Shown here piece after piece: positions 11,238-25,146 of a stretch of DNA of 64,000 bases; positions within the stretch are counted from its first letter, which is position 1; every line of letters starts with the position of its first letter. The notes under the pieces were generated by a model. It did no database searches. It had not been told where the DNA came from and saw nothing but the letters and a program-made list of their open reading frames with translations. The position numbers were made by a program, and so were the translations under genes. Source of the DNA: Caprella mutica (lineage: Eukaryota; Arthropoda; Malacostraca; Amphipoda; Caprellidae); assembly GCA_947561585.1 (NCBI GenBank), contig CANNZV010000506.1, forward strand, positions 248,001-312,000, in the 5' to 3' direction.

Positions 11238-11650
11238 GTTCAATATATATGAACATATAGACTATAGATATAAAAGCATTGTATTCATTTATTTAATTTA
11301 AATATTATTGATTTTATACTTAGTTCATATATGAAATTCAAACGTAACGCAGACTACAGACGTAATACAGACTACAGACGTTATGCAGACTAAGACGTTA
11401 TGCAGACTTCAGACGTTATGCAGACTACAGACGTTATACAGACTAAGACGTAATACAGACTACAGACGTTATACAGACTACAGTTGTTATACAGACTAAG
11501 ACGTAATACAGACTACAGACGTTATGCAGACTAAGACGTAATACAGACTACAGACGTTATACAGACAACAGACGTAATACAGACTAGAGACGTAATACAG
11601 ACTACAGACGTAATACAGACTGAGACGTAATATAGACTAATAGTCTATAT
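11238..11650. repeat. First copy of a ~413-bp tandem segmental duplication
   Basis: The copy begins with an AT-rich leader containing GTTCAATATATATGAAC. From about 11341 it runs into an 18-bp array (ACGTAATACAGACTACAG, with GTTATGC and TAAGACG variants). The leader and the exact order of variant units recur at 11651, an offset of 413 bp. Confidence 0.93.
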
Positions 11651-12107
11651 GTTCAATATATATGAACATATAGACTATAGATATAAAAGCATTGTATTCA
11701 TTTATTTAATTTAAATATTATTGATTTTATACTTAGTTCATATATGAAATTCAAACGTAACGCAGACTACAGACGTAATACAGACTACAGACGTTATGCA
11801 GACTAAGACGTTATGCAGACTTCAGACGTTATGCAGACTACAGACGTTATACAGACTAAGACGTAATACAGACTACAGACGTTATACAGACTACAGTTGT
11901 TATACAGACTAAGACGTAATACAGACTACAGACGTTATGCAGACTAAGACGTTACGCAAACTACAGACGTAATATAGACTACAGACGTAATACAGACTAA
12001 GACGTAATACAGACTACAGACGTTATACAGACAACAGACGTAATACAGACTAGAGACGTAATACAGACTACAGACGTAATACAGACTGAGACGTAATATA
12101 GACTAAT
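11651..12107. repeat. Second, near-identical copy of the segmental duplication
   Basis: This repeats the leader and the variant units of 11238-11640 in the same order, including the rare ACAGTTGTTATACAGAC unit. It has about 54 bp of extra units (around 11950-12003). At the junction, GTCTATATGTTCA and TGAACATATAGAC (11643-11675) form a perfect 13-bp inverted repeat. The near identity means the duplication is recent or gene-converted, unless it is an assembly artefact. Confidence 0.93.
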
Positions 12108-12421
12108 ACGTAATACAGACTACAGACGTAATACAGACTACAGACGTAATACAGACTACAGACGTGATACAGACTACAGACGTTATACAGACCACAGACG
12201 TAATACAGACTACAGATTTAATACAGACTACAGACGTAATACAGACTACAGACGTAATACAGACTACAGACGTAATACAGACTACAGACGTAATACAGAC
12301 TACAGACGTTATACAGACCACAGACGTATTACAGACTACAGACGTAATACAGACTGCAGACGTAATACAGACTACAGACGTTATACAGACTACAGACGTA
12401 ATACAGACTACAGACGCAATA
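12108..12421. repeat. Homogeneous 18-bp array continuing the duplication
   Basis: Some seventeen nearly identical copies of ACGTAATACAGACTACAG. The open frames on both strands (IQTTDV and CITSVV repeats) arise because the period is a multiple of three with no stop in those frames. They are not genes. Confidence 0.93.
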
Positions 12422-15400
12422 TGAATGGAATTTTCATTACAAAAATACAAACTTTAAATGTTCAAAAATGTGTTTTGAAACGTTAAAATATCAGTTTAAT
12501 TAAGATATTTTCTAGCATATTAATTAAGTCTGATAGAAATCAAACCGTTCCATAATGTAGGTCATAAAATGCAAATACAATTCAAATATTTCCCTCAGAA
12601 GAAGACAGTAACAATATTGGCGGCAGTAAAATTCAATTCTATTTGAAGACGAAGCTCTTCAAAAAAGAACTTCCTTTCCTTTTGCAGGGAGCAGAAAATC
12701 GTCAGAGATTGAGTTTATCTAATCTTTTATCAATCCTACTCCAATAGTTCAATTTTGTGTGTCAACGACTTTGACGTCTCTTCCAAAATAAGTTGAAAAC
12801 AAAAAGCCAAAATGGACTTTATCTACTTCTTCAAACTCGTGTAGTCTGGATGCTGATTGATGGGCGGGGCTTAGGTGTGCTCTACACTTCTTCTTTTGAG
12901 GAAACACAAGCAATACGGATGACTGGAATGAAAATAAATTGGTGTTCTCAATTTAATAGCGACGTGATATAAAATAACTTATTGCGTCTATCCTAACAAC
13001 ATTAGGTTTTGGTTGTGAAAATGTGACTTAAATTGAAATATAAACTGATTACATTTTAAAATATATTAATATTTTCATTTATTGAATGAAGTTTCTACTT
13101 CTATCCTTGTCTTAATTTACACTAAGCAATAGGTAGGTAGCTGTGATTACCTAACTTACCTATCTGATTAACTACCCCCACCCCCACTAATTCCCCCTCC
13201 CCCATAAAATCCTGCAGCTGAGCACATAGGAAGAGCAAAAAAAGTCCGAGGATCACAGTGCGTGACCCCTAACGTGCTTTTAATGGGAGATGTATGTTCC
13301 ATTATTATCATAAAAAATACTCCGAGAAAGTAACGCGTGTGCATCTGTTTGAATTTCAACGAATGGAGATTGTGTAAACCTTTTCAAGTGCATATATTAC
13401 TAACTATTTCGAACAGCTTTCACATTTCCAAACGTACACTCTTCATTGTTATCTGTGATCGTTCTTTGAAATGTTGGGCTTGCCAGACTCTTTATCAAAG
13501 CTATTTGACAACAGCGCCACATAAAACAAGGGAGTTGTGGCAACGCGATGTCATCTTGATCGTGATGTGGCCACCGCACGTGCCTCCTCCTGATCAGAAG
13601 CCTGCGATAAAATGCTTGCCGGAAACCTTCTTTCTTATCGCTAAAGAATGTTACTAATTCCAGTCTGATGCTTTTGGTGGCGTGGACCGCATGGAGCGCC
13701 CTGATCGATTCTATTCATCAGGGACTGCTTAGAGTAGGGGGGATTGTGCTTCGTATTTTACACATCATTTATTCTATGGTAATAATTAAACACCAAAACG
13801 CACATGAGTCTTACACAAAATTTGACACAGTGACAATTAGTACCAAAGAATTGACGTTTTTTATTTGAGAGTAATTGCGCAGATCCTTAACTATTTTCGT
13901 TGATAATCCATTTATAGTTCATTGAATGTTAGCGCATGATAGTTACGTAGGGTTAACACTGGTAGTCAAACAAAAACTCCCCTCCTGACTAATCAATGCA
14001 GTTACATTGATTTTGCATCTCTTGCACTGGCGCATTAATAGCGTGATCGCAGTGTAAACAAAATGTCCTGAACGCGGAGCCCATAACTCGCGTTCTTTTA
14101 TGTCATTACTCCTGGCCGTGCAGTCATTACATCCAGCGCTATTATAGACCTTAGTGCTCTACTTTTGCTCCTCTGGAGTCTCCATTCTGTTTTGCGTTAA
14201 TGGTCGCATTAAACTGATCTATATTGCAATTTAATTACGTGTATTATGTGTTAAGATGACATTAGCTTGCTCAAATTGGCTCGTCTAATCCTTATACTCT
14301 AAAAACTCAATTCAGATAACTTAAATGGACTGAGCTATGATCAGAATTTTGAGTAACTCTCTTTATATTATAGGCATCGATGTTGACAGATTTTGCAGGT
14401 GTTTTTTTTTCTATTTTATTCATTATTTTCTGATTACGATCCGATGAAAGTAGTTTGGTCGCATGCTTACCTAACATAAATTCTAAACTTCGACTATACG
14501 AGCAACAGTTCAGCTACTTTGGTTCATTATGTATAGCCTATAATCTGCTGTTTTGCCGCGTTTAGATTCATTAGAGTAACGTTTTCTTAATACTGCAATA
14601 ATATATGTACAGTAGATGATCTGCGAGGTGTGTATCTTATCACATGAACTGAGATATGTCTATTTATTTCACTCCTTTTTATTATGCATTTATTTGCAGT
14701 TCCAATTAAAGCCGGCACCCTAATTCAAGGGACTCGACACTCCCTTTGATATTCCAGTGTGTGTTTTGTCTCCAAAAAGTGGAAAGTTTAAACTCACACG
14801 CATGTGGATCGTCAATGTTAACCCTATTCAGTCGGGCTGGTTCGTGTGTACCTACTTTGAAGGTTGGCGCTGCCAGCGCACCTAATTGGGTTAAATGTTT
14901 GCGCAGGCAGCTAATTAACTCGGAAAGATGAAACAAAATGTGTCACACGGAGAGAAGCGTTACTCTTGCGAATTATTATTAAAATTTGCCTTTCGCATAT
15001 CTCTTCTTTTTGCTCATTCGAGTTCTGAATTCTCCGCTGTGTGCCCGGTAAAAATACACCATTTTGTCAATTTTGAATGGGAAGAGGTCACTAGGAATTT
15101 GTCCATTGTTCCAATTATGAAGGGACATCTCGTTGATTAGTGTCCTAAATTGTGTAACACGAACACATTATGAAGATTTTTTAAACTAATTAGTGATTCA
15201 GGTATTCACAATTAACTCGGCTCTAATTATTCCGTACATCACTAGAATTAGATAGCAATGTTATTCAATTAATATTTTCATTGACACTATTATTTTTCAA
15301 TAAAATATAGTATTCACAGAAACTAGATATTCTCAAAATGAATTGTCACATTTGCAATGATGTTCATACTAAATTAAATAGAATTCCATGTACATACCTA

Positions 15401-17320
15401 GTTTCCAAAGAAAATTATATAATAAATTATTTCTGTTCGACTATGATATTGCCTCGTATGCAGATAATATTAAACGAGTGTGTATTTGAGTGTTCTTGTA
15501 TACATTCATATATACTTTAGAGGTGACTATATAATTGTGAAGTCACCCCTTTATTAAGTTCAAATGACTTATTTCTAGCATACAAACGTTATGTAGGTAC
15601 GCAGGCAGCTCTATTCTGCAACTAACGATGGAGTATTTTCAACAGCTTCACACCTGTCTTCTGTGAACATTTAATTACGATTTTGTTCGAGGTGTTCCAA
15701 GATATGTTCACATGAGTTGTTCGGAACAATAGCCACACAAATTTGAGGCAACACTATTCTATTCAACAAATTGGAGGGGTGTTGGTTTGATGAGTGAGAG
15801 TATAGCACAGCATACGCTTTGGAAGCAGCTATCTTATTGACGGCAGTAGTCAGTATTCACCACAGAAATTCATGTCTTGATGATAAAATTCCTTTTATCA
15901 TTAAAATTGTACGTCCCTTTAAATTCAAGAATTAAAATTGTTTCCTAATGTTCTAACCGTTTTAGTCTCAAAATAATTTAATATTCGAATATTTAGGTCG
16001 GCAATTATTAACATTTAATGTGACTAAATGCAGTGTAAAGTGGAGGTGTAAATATATGTTTAATAGTTTCTGAGACTGAATTCACACAATAGATACTGAT
16101 GAGAGCATTGTCCCTGTCTGAATATAATGACAACAATTATTGTTAGATGCCAAGCTTCCATGAATAATATCGCAAGGTATATTCGCCCATTGTTCCTTTA
16201 GATTCAGCCTATTAGCTTCAACTAAATCGCTGAGACTTCAGTGCACGCATTTTACTCTATCACTTTCTTTGTGTTTTTACTTTGCAATTATATGAATGGA
16301 GACTAATGTAGTAAAAATAGGCAAGCAGAATTTTTGAAATATGATTTTACATGGACAGATTCTATTGGTTTAATGTTGGTAGAAATTTTTAGTAGAAATG
16401 TTTCGTCAGTCTTAATACAGTAATTCCAAGACCAATAAATACTATTCCCAATCTCTTGCTTTTTAGCAGGTTTCTTCATTCCTTTAGTGCAGTTGGAAAC
16501 GCTTCCGTAAATTTCAGGATTTTACCACCAAATTTAGAGCCCACTTTAGTTTGTATCCTGGCTGCAAAAGGTGATTTGACTCTGCAATAACTAAGTCCAT
16601 TTGTTTGCAAATGGCTACCCATAAACACCTGATAAACTAAAGAACAATTTAGGAGCAATCTTAACAAAAATCGAATAACAAGAATGTCTATATTATAAAC
16701 CAATGGTAGATATTGAGCACATATTGCAATTTTATAAGAGATGTCATCGAACTATAAAACAGAGCGAAAAAATTAATGTATTTTCAACTAGCAATTCTAA
16801 TACAAAATTATATTTTAGAATTAAATTGAATGTAATACATTGTCAAATGCATTTGTCAACTAAATACATTCGGTAGAACCAATCACCTCAATCAGTGAGG
16901 AGAAATCTGTAAATGATGTGGTGAACGAATCATCTTGCCATGTCCAATCATCCCTCCAACAATCACTCATTTTTACTAGCGAAATAGATTTACTTTTGTG
17001 TCTAAAACCAATTCCTATTCGTAATGCTATTCCTACCCAAAACTCTTACTTTCAACTTCATGGCTTGGAACAGTTGGTGATGGTACAGCTTGTTCTTGTA
17101 CTCGTTCCCTTCCATTTTTATTGAATAACTTTTGTAATCAAGTGAATAGCAAATCAAATAATTCATGTGCACTTTTTCAGCAAGGTTGTACTCATCAATT
17201 TGATTAGGTGGATAAACATTGACCAGTCCAATTAAAATGCCACGTATTTCAATGAACTTCCAATGTTTGAATTGAGTCAACAATTTTCTTATTTTTTATA
17301 AATATTTCATGTTTTTAGTC
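12422..17320. other. Complex, non-repetitive block without a recognised gene
   Basis: About 12600-12960 and 13130-15140 have higher complexity and less AT than most of the window. Frames of 60-100 codons occur (13337-13657, 14706-14936, 14928-15140) on both strands, but none shows a domain, a codon pattern or bounding splice sites I can defend. A C-run cluster lies at 13175-13203. From 15140 to 17320 the sequence is ordinary. I regard the block as a candidate for conserved non-coding or regulatory DNA, not as coding. Confidence 0.45.
13175..13203 (-). other. Candidate G-quadruplex on the minus strand
   Basis: Four or more runs of five C lie within 29 bp, separated by A, ACTAATT and T (CCCCCACCCCCACTAATT, then CCCCCTCCCCC). 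The minus strand therefore meets the G5+ quadruplex pattern. Confidence 0.6.
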
Positions 17321-17541
17321 TAACCCGGGTAAGTTCTTAATTATCGGTCTGTTCTCCATTTTTGGACACGTAAGAAAAACCGATAAAATAATAATTATTT
17401 AATTTATTTTTTAATTGGTATCCATAATACCTGCAGATATCATGTATACCAATTAAAATATAAATTAAATAATTATTATATCTTTTTTTCTAACGAGACC
17501 GAAAATGGGGAAGAGATCGACAATGAATAACTCACCCTAAT
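17321..17541. mobile_element. Full-length hairpin MITE, family A
   Basis: The ends are TAACCCGGGTAAGTTCTTAA on the left and, reading inward on the reverse strand, TTAGGGTGAGTTATTCATTG. The two arms pair over about 100 bp, including TTAATTGGTAT against ATACCAATTAA near the centre. The centre is a short loop around CTGCAGATATCATG. Total length is about 220 bp with no coding capacity. The terminal motif is shared with the copies at 7793 and near 850. Confidence 0.8.
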
Positions 17542-18360
17542 CAACTACATACATGTATTAACAGCTTTTTTTTTCATATGAACCGTATTCTCAATCGGCC
17601 TTTTTTTCATATGAAGGGTTCATATCCACAATGAATTTCAAACTAAGGTGTATCATTTAACTTCTAACTAAACATTAACTGCATTTCACACAGCACCAGA
17701 AAAGAATTTCCTAATCTGAGGTAACTACAGTGAAAGCTGCATGTCTCTATTTTGAAAATATCAAACTGTTAATTCCACGCATAACATCATTGCTATTTCA
17801 CTTTTACAGTTACTTACACAAAGCTTTTCATGAATTATACCTTCTCTCCCTTTCTTTTGCGATTATTCCTTTCATGTTGTACATCAAAAGGCTACAATTG
17901 AGTCTACTTTGGAACAGTTCTCTCGCTGCGAAATATCAGCTCCATATAACTTTCCACTCTCTGCAATTTCCATGTTTAAATATCATATTATTTGTGACGC
18001 CAATTGGGTTATTTTCCCTTTGATCACAGCAACTGGATAGATGTAAAGAGATATTTTTGTTGCAGTACTAGTATGGTGTTAATGTGATTTCTTCAATTCG
18101 TTGTATAACCCAATTTTCTTCATAATGAACTTTTAATTTTAGACATATCAAAATTGCATATTAAACAAACATTATCTTGTATTTCAGTAAAAATGACTAT
18201 GGAAACCTCAATTTCAAAATTAAATACAAAGCAGGAGTAAAAACAAAAACTGTTATTTCTTTTTTTTTTAATCTTTCGATTTATTCAAAATAAATCATAT
18301 CAAGTTTTTCGATTTATTACCAATGTTTTTATATTTTATTTTAAAAAGGGGTAGATTCCC
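17542..18360. other. Intronic unique sequence
   Basis: No gene is seen. Two copies of TTTTTTTCATATGAA lie at about 17566 and 17602, probably a small local duplication. AT-rich towards the end. Confidence 0.5.
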
Positions 18361-21300
18361 TTCTATTTCATATTTTATCGTATAAGAGATAAGTAAGATG
18401 AACCCTGTGCTCTGTTTGAACTAAGGAGAGGATGTATGTAGGCCGCACATCAAAACAATTCGACAGCATCCATAATCTGAGTAGTCGTGCCTTTGAAATC
18501 AGTCCAAAGCCTGTTGGAAATGTCTTTTGTCTGTGTGTGTTCCACCACACAATCTCTCTTGCTAGGCTTAAGCCAACAGATAAAAAGCGACACATCAAAC
18601 ATGAGAGAATTCCCTGAACCAACATCTGTTTGGATGTTTGCATACTTCTACCCAGAAGCCCTCGAAAACTCATGCGATTCTCTACTGGCACTTGACTCTA
18701 AGGAGAATGTATCGTTAGATTCTTCAATGAGATGCTATTATTCCATCAATATTCTATATGAAGCAACCTTCAAACTTTTAACGAAAACTGCAGCATGCAC
18801 AATGTCATTATGAAATTTATGATATTGAAAAATGTAGATAGTTCAAATTTATAGTGATGCATTCAAATATTACACTGAAAGAAATTATCTTGGATTAATT
18901 TTTTTCGAATTTATTTCAATCTACAAGTTCGTACACAGTGTTGTACATCCAAATAGTAAGTAACGTTATTGTAATTTGGAGAGCATTAAAATGCCACAGT
19001 CCAAACTATAACGGAGAGTCGAGTTTGAAATTTATTCTCTGCCAGTGCCGCGCTTAATTACAATCGAGACAATTAAATATGCCGGCAATTCTAAATGTCA
19101 CATTATTCTAATGCATATCTATTGCGTACTGTTAATTTGCCTCAGTTTACTTGTTTCCGCTAGGAAATATCAAACTAATCATAACATTGTTTCATCTCCA
19201 GGTTAATATGTATATTCTTCACAAGTTTTAATGAGATAAAGTACAGGATTAGTCTGACTAAACCTCTAGCATGATGAAAGGAATCTTGAAGAGAATATAT
19301 ATTTATAGCTTGTTCTTCCGAACCATTTAATGGGTATTGTGATGAACTATCGAAGATTAATTGAAATTCATGGCTAGATAACTCCTATAACGAGACCCTG
19401 GAATTATTTCTTCAAAGGAATCCATTACAGACCGGTCTATTTCTATATATATTTAGAGATGTATGGGTATACATGTACCCTCGGTATCTCGATCCAACTG
19501 TCTGAACAAAAGGGTAGACCGAGGGAGGATATGAACTTAGTTCACCGAATCTGAAAGAAGCTAAATAACATCAAGGGAATATCCGTTTGACCTGAAGAGA
19601 GGACATCACAGTCAGAATTATCTTCTATCAATTCAGGAACACTGGACACTGATTTAATTATAGATTAGGATGAGTTGTGATACATTTGTAGTTACTAGAT
19701 ACTATTATGTATCACTTTTTATCATACAGATTTTAAATAGAAGCCCAAAAGCTGCTTTGGAAATTATATTGACTTTCTCCAATGCGTCTGTTTTTGAAAC
19801 GTTATAATTTTTAATCCCGAATTCAGAGAGCTCGCTCCGTTCATTGTATCTATCGCGAGTTTTCTTTTCCATTCCGTGCCAATGCAGACTGCCAGAGTAG
19901 CTTCCATGCGCCAATTTTCCCCATGTTCAGATTGGGAGCTCATTGTTGCTGAAATTCTTTGATGCTGGGAGCAAATGGGACCGCTTCCTCATTGACTTCA
20001 TCGGCGCTAGCTATTTCGGTGAAGTTATCCAAACAGTAAGGCTCTCCGGGGTTGAGTACCGTAATCAAACTTCAGAGCCAACCCAGTTTCGGTGGTCTAA
20101 TCTAAATTCGATTAATTATCTCAATTCTGAGCCAAAACTTTAAAGAAAGTTTTTGAGTAGAAGTTCCTAATAGACATGAATTAGTAGCCAAAGCAAAGCT
20201 GCAATTAAACGCAAACGTGACTTGTAGGATTCGTTTCCTGTGGTTCTTTCAATCCTATACTTGATTGCTGGATTCTTCATCGATCGAAGGGGTCACACTA
20301 TTCATGGGTCATAAATAACCATCCTTCAATGGGACAATGTAGACTCATGTATGAACAAACCTTCATTACAGTCTTGTTAGTAGTACTAAAATCAATAAAT
20401 TCATGCTTATAAAGGCAGAAGCATTAATTAATTAAAGTAATGTACTTAATAACCGTACTATCCAAGGTACCTTTAAAGTCATTCTACACTCAGAACTATA
20501 ATGGAAGCACCCTGGTTCAATTATTATTGTTTCTATTTTGTAGACAGCGCGCCCATTCTAATTGATAGCGTACAAATTTATCATCTATATTCAGGGTTTA
20601 ATAGATATACTCCCTTTGGCGTATGGAGGTCAACATGAGAAGGTATATATACAGTGTGACATCCCAAGTGGATGGGACCGCTCTTCAGCAAAGACAATCT
20701 ATTGCTGAATTGTTGGAATACTAAAGCTTGACAGATGAAAGCTGGGCAGCAAACGTGAAATATATTAGTACTCCATTGTTGTGCTATCCAGCTCAAGTTG
20801 ATTGAATCCATTTGCATGATTTGGAGAACCGAATTTAACGGCGGTTGAATTTAAAGTGCCCGGAATTGGTAAATGTGCTTCCGCTTGTGTCTCGACTCGA
20901 CGGAGAATTATTGTCTCCTTTGGATTCAATTAAGATCGGCAAAATTTGCTAAGGCTCCAAGAAGTGAGAATACAGAGGAATAGATATTTGAATTGTGTCT
21001 ATTCGGTCCTATTTAGGTTTCATGGCGTCTAATGAAACCAGTCGTGGCTCCTAATTGAAATACCTGAATCTATCAATATGCATTGGAGCACTTGAAGAGA
21101 GAGGCTCGGTCCAATGATATGAATATATATATTGAAGTGTTCCAAGCAAACTGGAGCAACCCATTGTAAAGATAATATTATTTTACATTCAAAACGACAT
21201 CAACTCACCAAGATTCAAATGTTCACATCTTTTATTGTAATGAACTAATTAATTAAGTTCGTTCATTCTTTCACTGGCACATTCCTTTTAATTAGCTCGG

Positions 21301-23039
21301 AGGAGATAGGTAAGATTTGTACGATCAGCTCCAACTCCTGAAACTTAGCGTCCCTGATTTCATTTCTCTTAGTGCTATGAACACTCCGGGAAATTGCCTG
21401 ATAGAAAATGGGCATTGAGCAATTGCTTGACTTATCCTTTGAAAGCTGATATATAAAACTCTGTGGTGGACTGATGAAACATCTTGACGGGTTAGATTGC
21501 CCTTGTGTCAGTTTGTCGAAACTGAAGATGAGGGACTGGTTCGAAAGCATCTCAAATTCAAGAGCCCTTGAGCAGTGTTAAAGTGGTTGCGTGTGGACAC
21601 CACAGATTCTCAGACCTATTAGTTTCAATATTTTGCAGCTTCAGAGTTTGTTTTGTCGTTGAAATGGTTCTCTTTGAAATCTATAAGAGGCCTGTGCTAG
21701 ACTGTGCTAATTCTATGGAGGAAAATTTAATGAAGTAACTGCAACTCATGTCAATTGCTGAAGGGTTAATTGGGTGAGACTTTGAAGATGCTCTTCATAC
21801 GAACATCACAGGTTTGGTTTGTTTGTTTTTTGGTTGTTTTGGCAGTGCTGTTATGTAATATCCTGTTATGTATGGAATGAATCGTTAGTAAATATTTCTA
21901 CATCAGATATTTTCATTCCTATAGCATCTGTCAATGGAATATCACGTCATAACATTTTACAATGTTGACTAGCCCTGAATGAATGTTTTTAACATTTTTT
22001 CAATTATTTAATTATTTATTATTATTATATAAGCACTTAATATTGGCTCTCTCTAATATGTATATTCCTTACATTGAACTATATGAATTATTCAATACAT
22101 GCGTAACAATATGAAATAATGACCTCATTTATAACTTTCACTTTTCCCACCGTTAAACGATTTACAAATTAGTCTACTTAACAATGGCATAATGGAGATT
22201 AGGAGATGATCCTTTGAATGAATTACTTTGAACTACATTCAAAATAATGACTATATCTTCCTCATCCGCTTTCATTAATTACAACCTGCTTCAAAGCTGT
22301 AAACTGAGCAACTTCGAATTCCTCTCAACAAATTTAAGTTTTCCCCGCCATAGGAATAGCATAGAGAATACTTTTGTATTTCTGGTAGGCATTGTACTTC
22401 TCAGTGAATCTTCGACCAGACTTAGCATTGTCTCGAACCTTTCGACCCCACTTATCCTATTTCGAGTTAATCCCTTCTTTCTTCCGTCCAATTAGGGTTC
22501 TGATAAATAGGGTAATTGCGGGACACATTATTTGTACTTCCGATCTATTCGACAGGTCGAAATCCCTTAAGTAACTATTGGAACAAAGATACTTTTCGGA
22601 GTAGCTCAACCTTCACATAGCATTTTTTGAATATTTAACTAATAAATAAATATGAATAAAGAAGTATATCACTACTATTAACAGAACCTCAGTTTTCTAA
22701 CATGTTATTTGAAGTTCCAAGCTTTAATTTGAAAACAACCAAAATACAATGAATCGAATGCCGTTTGTATATTCCGAAGAATTTGTCTCTGGCGCAGAGA
22801 TTGTATGTTTGTGTGTACATGTGTACCTACCTGAACACAAATTAAATTCTTCTTTGAGTCGACGCTGCCCGTTTATCTGAAAGTCGGATAATTGGATTCG
22901 AGTCGTCTTCAAAATATCTTTGTTATCATTTACATAAATTGAATTATGTTCACATCTTTGACTGTTTCATCTTAAAGAGAGATAGATTAAAGCAAAATGT
23001 TAGTTGAATTATATAATATTTTGATATTAATATCATTGA
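18361..23039. other. Long complex block without repeats or recognised genes
   Basis: This is the longest part of the window free of tandem arrays. Complexity is higher than the flanks, especially 18900-19160, 19420-20050 and 20580-21760. Scattered frames of 60-108 codons (18368-18691, 18487-18813, 20581-20817, 21263-21550, 22247-22495) overlap one another on opposite strands, as expected by chance. No signal peptide, domain or paired splice site is defensible. It could hold enhancers or a non-coding transcript. Confidence 0.45.
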
Positions 23040-23165
23040 TAAACATTAGTGGTATGCGACTTTGTTGTTCGAGTCACTTTACTTTATGACTACTTCTTCG
23101 AGTCCCTTGTATTTAATTTCCTTTTGACGCCAGCGATATAACCTTTGGTTCTGAAATAGACTTTA
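23040..23165 (-). repeat. Dispersed repeat family B, copy 2
   Basis: It contains CTTCGAGTCCCTTGTATTTA and TTTCCTTTTGACGCCAGCGA with ATATAACCTTTGGTTCTGAA. This aligns with 42720-42800 on the same strand and with 2215-2345 on the opposite strand. Only part of the element is present. Confidence 0.7.
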
Positions 23166-25003
23166 AGCTACTTTCTAAGAAGTTATGCTTTATTATATTA
23201 CACTGCAGTCGATTATATTCACGTGCATTCATTCCTCACCACGCCTGTGTGCTGCGTGTTGTATTTTCTTTCTTATTTCTCCACTACTTTCCACTCTGCC
23301 ATTTGAACACTCGATAACAACCTGAAAATGCCTTTCTGTGTAGCTATGTAAACAAACCCGTCATTTACATATAAATTCAAACAAATGGCGAGCAAAATAG
23401 ATAGCAGCTATACGACATACTGTACAAACAATGGTGCGCAGAATTCAAATAAAGCTCATTGAAATTTATAGCTATGCAGTTTCTATTTGGAATTGATGAG
23501 CAGACTTTTCGAATCGACTTGCAATGGTCTACTTGCAGGTTGCAACTGAAACCCAACCAACTTTCGGATCTATGTTTGGAAATGTGAATGTAAATGATAT
23601 GCCTATGAAAAGTATCTTATTGGATGCAATTATGCATACATATTTAGATTAAGTTTAATTATATTAATATTAATTACATTTATGTTAGGTTGTTTCGGAA
23701 GTATTTTGATTTTTGAGCATTATTTTGTTTTTCGGTTACTGTGACGTATCATTCACATTTGTAATTGGTTATACTGTCTTTAATGAATAATTAATTATTT
23801 GCTTTAAATTATTGCTACAAAACATTGCACATGAAATACTTAAGATAATCAAACTCTAATTGGTTACAATACCATAATAATCAAATAAAAGATTATAAAA
23901 CTTTTTAATGATAATCAAAGAAATTATAATAACCTTAATTTCAAAACATTAAAAACTATATTTTCGAAATAAAGATAATTGTATTACTACTCTAGAATCA
24001 CGTTTTGAATAGGTGCATATCATATATCGCATTGTACATAGCGTACTTTGCCGTAAATGTGTTTACGTAAGTATTCAACCTACGGGTTTCTTCAGTCATG
24101 TACTTTGCTGAAACCATCACGAATAAAAGTAGAGGCATTTACTTACCATATGAAGTTATGTGTGTTTTTGTGGTGATAGTACATATAAACTTTTTATGTG
24201 TTTATTCGCATTGCATAATGTGAATAAATTGATTTTAGGATACGTGAATGTTATGACTATGAAAGTGAATGAAAGTAATATCATTTATTATGAATATCAA
24301 TTATTCAAATTAATATTTAGGTACAATTCAAAATTTTACAACAATTTAAGTTTTAAACATAATTGGAAATAAATTATAATTGAAAGAATATCTAGAAAAA
24401 TGTTAACTTCTACTTAAAAATTTATGAATCATATTAAAATTAACAAATAAAAATAAAGAATACATTTATATAATAATTTGAATATATAAATTAAATTACA
24501 TTTTTTAACATTTTATATTTTTAAATATATAAATTAAAATTAGATACAAAGTAAAGTAAACACTAAAAAAGAGAGGACTGCCATGTGTAAATATTATATT
24601 TCATTTACAAGTGTAAAAATCACTTTTTTCTCTATCTCTATGCAATTGGTTCAATTGTATCTCTTTTGAGTAAGAAGTAAAAGATGCTAAGAATAAAGAC
24701 TGCAGTTCCAATGCACCCTCTGTGTTTTTATATACAAACAATGGGGTACTTTTTGTTTTTTGATGAAAGCAAAACAAATAAAACGAAGCAACGATTTTAC
24801 AGTTCAATTGAATTGTTTCGATATTATATCGTAGAGTAGCGAGGTAAAACTGCGATAAAAACTCCTAAATAGTTATCGGTGTGGTATCTATCAATGGTAT
24901 TATCGGTATATAGGTTTAGAAGAGTTTATAATTATCAATCGTAATTGGTACTTGATATGTTTAATAGTTTAGTCATTATTTTTTTTACTTCATTGTAATG
25001 ATT
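23166..25003. other. Unique then AT-rich intronic sequence
   Basis: 23170-23640 is of ordinary complexity (for example TAGCTATGTAAACAAACCCG at 23341). From 23640 onward it is very AT-rich. No gene or RNA is recognised. Confidence 0.5.
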
Positions 25004-25146
25004 TACAGTGACAGTGACTCTCTTCACAGCATCACAGTGACTCTCTTCACAGCATCATAGTGACTTTTCACTAACTGCATCACAGTGACTTTTCACTCCC
25101 TGTGTCACAGTGACTTTTCACTCACTGCATCACAGTGACTTCAGTT
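25004..25146. repeat. ~23-27 bp minisatellite with the CACAGTGACTTTTCAC core
   Basis: Six degenerate copies contain GCATCACAGTGACTTTTCAC or CTCTCTTCACAGCATC. The core differs by one base from the core of the large array at 30566-31458. Confidence 0.85.

Noticed and set aside
12103..12450. Frames with CITSVV (minus) and IQTTDV (plus) repeats
   Set aside because: Both strands are open over one 18-bp array, which is expected from the period alone.
18368..18813. 107- and 108-codon frames on opposite strands
   Set aside because: They overlap each other, have no motif, and have residue patterns unlike conserved proteins.
22247..22574. Overlapping frames (82 aa plus, 66 aa minus)
   Set aside because: Open on both strands without splice or domain support; serine/leucine-rich chance translation.
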